Positions 61,940 through 64,000 of a DNA stretch of 64,000 nt are shown piece by piece. The stretch is from NCBI GenBank assembly GCA_903926385.1, contig CAIYIS010000009.1:1-64000 (forward strand), in the 5' to 3' direction. The stretch is from an uncultured Bacteroidota bacterium (GTDB taxonomy: Bacteria; Bacteroidota; Bacteroidia; 2-12-FULL-35-15). The notes under the pieces are model-generated. The model had not been told where the DNA came from. It searched no databases and saw only the letters and a program-made list of their open reading frames with translations. The position numbers and the translations under genes are program-made. Numbering within the stretch: position 1 is the stretch's first letter; each line of letters begins with the position of its first letter.

Positions 61940-63580
61940 ATGTCAAAAGGATTTTTTACAGTTCCCCCACCGGTGAACGAACCCATCAAAAGCTATGCTT
62001 CCGGAAGTGCCGAAAGAAAAGAACTTCAGGCTATGCTCAAACAATTGCGCTCTGTCGAAATGGATATACCTATGTATATTGGCGGCAAAGAAGTACGAAG
62101 CAACGAAAAAGTGCGCCTTGCTCCTCCCCACGACCACAAACATACGTTGGGATATTTTCATAAAGGCAACAAAGAACATGTGCAGCAAGCCATCGATGCA
62201 GCTCTTGCCGCTAAACCAAAATGGGAAGCACTCGACTGGGAACATCGTGCCACTATATTTATCAAAGCTGCCGAACTTATTGCAGGGCCTTACCGTGCCA
62301 AGCTGAACGCAGCTACTATGCTGGGACAGTCGAAAAATGCATTTCAAGCCGAAATAGACAGTTCCTGCGAAATCATCGATTTCCTTCGTTTCAATGTACT
62401 ATACATGACCGAAATTTACAAACAACAACCACCTGTAGCAGGTACCGGTTTCGGAGTTTGGAATCGGGTGGAACAACGACCCCTCGAAGGTTTTATTTAT
62501 GCGCTTACTCCTTTTAACTTTACGGCCATTGCCGGCAACTTGCCTACCTCATGTGCAATGATGGGCAATGTGGTGGTGTGGAAACCTTCCAACACTCAGG
62601 TATATGCTGCCAATGTATTGATGGAAATATTTATGAAAGCCGGACTTCCTGCCGGTGTTATCAATCTTATTTACCCTTCGGGGCCCGATGCAGGCGATGT
62701 TATTTTCGCTCATCCCGATTTTGCAGGAATCCATTTTACCGGCTCCACCGAAGTGTTTCAAAGCATCTGGAAAACCATTGGTAACAACATCAGCAAATTC
62801 AAAACCTATCCCCGCATCGTTGGCGAAACTGGTGGTAAAGACTTTGTAATGGCACATTCATCCGCCAATCCTCAGGTGCTTAGTACAGCCCTCAGTCGCG
62901 GTGCTTTCGAGTATCAGGGACAAAAATGCTCTGCTGCTTCCCGCGCTTATATCCCCGACAACATTTGGCCTCAGGTAAAAGATTTATTAATTGCCGACTT
63001 AAAGTCGATGAAAATGGGACCTACCGAAGACTTCACCAATTTTATCAATGCCGTGATTGATGAAAAATCGTTCGACAAGCTGGCGAAGTATATTGACAAT
63101 GCCAAGAAAGACAAAGGCTGCGAAATTATTGCCGGAGGTAATTACGATAAATCAAAAGGATATTTTATCGAACCTACTGTAATCCTTGTGCAAGACCCTT
63201 ACTATGTTACCATGTGCGAAGAACTCTTCGGGCCGGTGCTTACCATTTATGTGTATCCTGCTGAGCAATATGCCGAAACATTAACCATTGTTGACAAAAC
63301 ATCCATCTATGCCCTCACCGGCTCCATCATTGCCGAAGACCGCTATGCCATCGAACAAGGCACCAAAGCCCTCCGCAATTCGTCCGGAAATTTTTACATC
63401 AACGACAAGCCTACAGGAGCTGTGGTGGGTCAGCAGCCATTTGGTGGTGCCCGCGCTTCGGGAACCAACGACAAAGCAGGTGCTATGATTAACCTCCTTC
63501 GCTGGGTATCGCCCCGCACCGTTCGCGAAACGCTTAATCCGCCTACCGATTACCGATATCCGTTTCTTCAGGCCGATTAA
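61940..63580 (+). CDS. pruA: L-glutamate gamma-semialdehyde dehydrogenase (P5C dehydrogenase), 546 aa
   Basis: NAD-dependent aldehyde dehydrogenase oxidising glutamate semialdehyde (from proline or arginine breakdown) to glutamate. Catalytic C330 in YQGQKCSAASRAYIP, general base E296 in VGETGGKDFVMAH, NAD-binding GIHFTGSTEVF. Starting residues SKGFFTVPPPVNEPIKSYASGS are the Bacteroidota/eukaryotic-type P5CDH N-terminus, and the length (546) agrees; this is the monofunctional enzyme, not PutA. PutA-like proline dehydrogenase is not in the window. A strong terminator follows at 63599. Confidence 0.97.
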   Translation: MSKGFFTVPPPVNEPIKSYASGSAERKELQAMLKQLRSVEMDIPMYIGGKEVRSNEKVRLAPPHDHKHTLGYFHKGNKEHVQQAIDAALAAKPKWEALDWEHRATIFIKAAELIAGPYRAKLNAATMLGQSKNAFQAEIDSSCEIIDFLRFNVLYMTEIYKQQPPVAGTGFGVWNRVEQRPLEGFIYALTPFNFTAIAGNLPTSCAMMGNVVVWKPSNTQVYAANVLMEIFMKAGLPAGVINLIYPSGPDAGDVIFAHPDFAGIHFTGSTEVFQSIWKTIGNNISKFKTYPRIVGETGGKDFVMAHSSANPQVLSTALSRGAFEYQGQKCSAASRAYIPDNIWPQVKDLLIADLKSMKMGPTEDFTNFINAVIDEKSFDKLAKYIDNAKKDKGCEIIAGGNYDKSKGYFIEPTVILVQDPYYVTMCEELFGPVLTIYVYPAEQYAETLTIVDKTSIYALTGSIIAEDRYAIEQGTKALRNSSGNFYINDKPTGAVVGQQPFGGARASGTNDKAGAMINLLRWVSPRTVRETLNPPTDYRYPFLQAD

Positions 63581-63598
63581 TTTCATCTGCCTACTACC

Positions 63599-63629
63599 AA
63601 AAGTCCTGCACCAAAAGTGCAGGACTTTT
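63599..63629 (+). terminator. Intrinsic terminator of pruA
   Basis: AAAAGTCCTGCAC (63599-63611) and GTGCAGGACTTTT (63617-63629) pair perfectly over a five-base loop and run into TTTTT. It begins 18 bases after the stop codon. Confidence 0.95.
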
Positions 63630-63704
63630 TTTATGCGCGCAATTTTAGTTAAAAGGTTCAAATTGCAGATTTCAGATTTTGCGCGTAACTCCGTTTAGTA
63701 TCTT

Positions 63705-63732
63705 AAATCTAATATCTCAAATCTAATATCTG
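63705..63732 (+). repeat. Tandem 14-mer AAATCTAATATCT(C/G)
   Basis: Two adjacent copies differing only in the last base. Simple low-complexity intergenic text. Confidence 0.7.
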
Positions 63733-63913
63733 TTTTGGGCGTTGAGCTTTCCCTCTTCGTTTGTCCCCTTCCACCCGCCCACACGCGATATCTTTTTTAG
63801 AATGTTTTTTTTCGCTGCGCGGCTATGGCAAAAAAAAGGATATTTCGCGCGGGTCGGGCGCAGTTTGTCAGCATCCAGCTTTTCTTTACCTTTTAGTATG
63901 CACCCAAAAAAGC

Positions 63914-63941
63914 GTCATTGCGAGCGCAGCAAAGAAATCTC
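63914..63941. repeat. Dispersed palindromic repeat, copy 2 (TCATTGCGAGCG family)
   Basis: GTCATTGCGAGCGCAGC then AAAGAAATCTC matches the reverse complement of 2149-2176 at 26 of 28 bases. Confidence 0.75.
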
Positions 63942-63979
63942 CACACTACCCTTTACCACAAGTATCACATCCCTCCCCT

Positions 63980-64000
63980 GTCAGGTTTTCGAAACCTGAC
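63980..64000. repeat. Palindrome GTCAGGTTT-TCG-AAACCTGAC at the window edge
   Basis: Nine-base perfect arms around a three-base centre. Elements of this form recur between genes in Bacteroidota; the copy may extend past the window. Confidence 0.6.

Larger units (their letters stand above)
63630..64000. other. Repeat-bearing gene-free right end
   Basis: No credible gene; the 85-codon frame from 63742 crosses repeats. It holds a 14-bp tandem pair (63705-63732), a dispersed palindrome copy (63914-63941) and a palindrome at the very end (63980-64000). Confidence 0.6.

Noticed and set aside
63742-63999. 85-codon frame at the right end
   Set aside because: Crosses a dispersed palindrome and ends at the window edge; no family resemblance.

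Overview
The window is chromosomal DNA of a member of the Bacteroidota. It is AT-rich with long A/T-rich intergenic stretches. Several genes have a TAnnTTTG -7 box upstream rather than a sigma-70 type promoter, and Shine-Dalgarno sequences are mostly absent. Type IX secretion (T9SS) and gliding-type surface genes are abundant: PorV/PorQ-like, PorP/SprF, three proteins with a CHU_C (gliding motility-associated) C-terminal domain, and at least three proteins with a Por-type sorting tail. I cannot assign a genus. No rRNA, tRNA, CRISPR array or intact mobile element was found; the left edge carries only the end of a REP-associated (Y1/RAYT-type) transposase.

Layout. 1-2.2 kb: transposase end, a secreted M1-like metallopeptidase and dispersed palindromes. 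2.2-8 kb: M23/LysM endopeptidase, two glycosyltransferases, murB, a DinB-family protein and apaG. 8.2-10.2 kb: an unknown Ala-rich protein, then a 1.35 kb gene-free segment holding a 20-21 bp periodic repeat array, a spaced direct repeat and an inverted repeat. 10.2-18.45 kb: two giant paralogous cell-surface proteins (1351 and 1346 aa). 18.6-22.1 kb (minus strand): purE, a PorV/PorQ-like barrel and an outer-membrane barrel with an N-terminal helix-hairpin-helix. 22.3-25.9 kb: hpt, adk, obgE, a PAP2 phosphatase and a TylF-like methyltransferase. 26-30.2 kb (minus): a secreted protein, a T9SS-exported esterase, purC and phoH. 30.3-37.6 kb: a DUF62 SAM hydrolase-type protein, an ABM-fold monooxygenase, a Wzy-like/TPR membrane protein, two T9SS cargo proteins and a Wzz-like protein. 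37.6-38.2 kb: palindromes and a 21-bp tandem repeat. 38.2-49 kb: a sodium:solute symporter, then a polysaccharide run (asnB, glycosyltransferase, Wza-like, Wzc-like, rmlC, WecA-like, lytic transglycosylase). 49.1 kb: a cold-shock protein, followed by 1.2 kb without genes. 50.5-55.7 kb (minus): purL, TPR, mini CHU_C protein, PorP/SprF, mtgA. 55.9-63.6 kb: a polytopic membrane protein, an APC transporter, an SDR, an amidohydrolase lipoprotein and pruA. The right end carries dispersed repeats.

How the genes work together. Three themes recur: envelope building (murB, mtgA, lytic transglycosylase, M23), export of an extracellular polysaccharide (asnB to WecA-like, with the Wzy-like gene nearby), and T9SS-delivered surface proteins. 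Purine genes (purE, purC, purL) are scattered, and each sits next to surface or T9SS genes on the same strand.

Most unusual features: (i) a helically phased array of an 11-bp motif (TATACnWGTCT) at 9033-9297 between the divergent 8208-8864 gene and the first giant surface gene; (ii) the giant paralogue pair, whose protein sequence is kept while synonymous codons have diverged; (iii) a 150-aa protein that is almost only a signal peptide plus a T9SS sorting tail; (iv) a glycosyltransferase whose conserved N-terminus lies upstream of any standard start codon.
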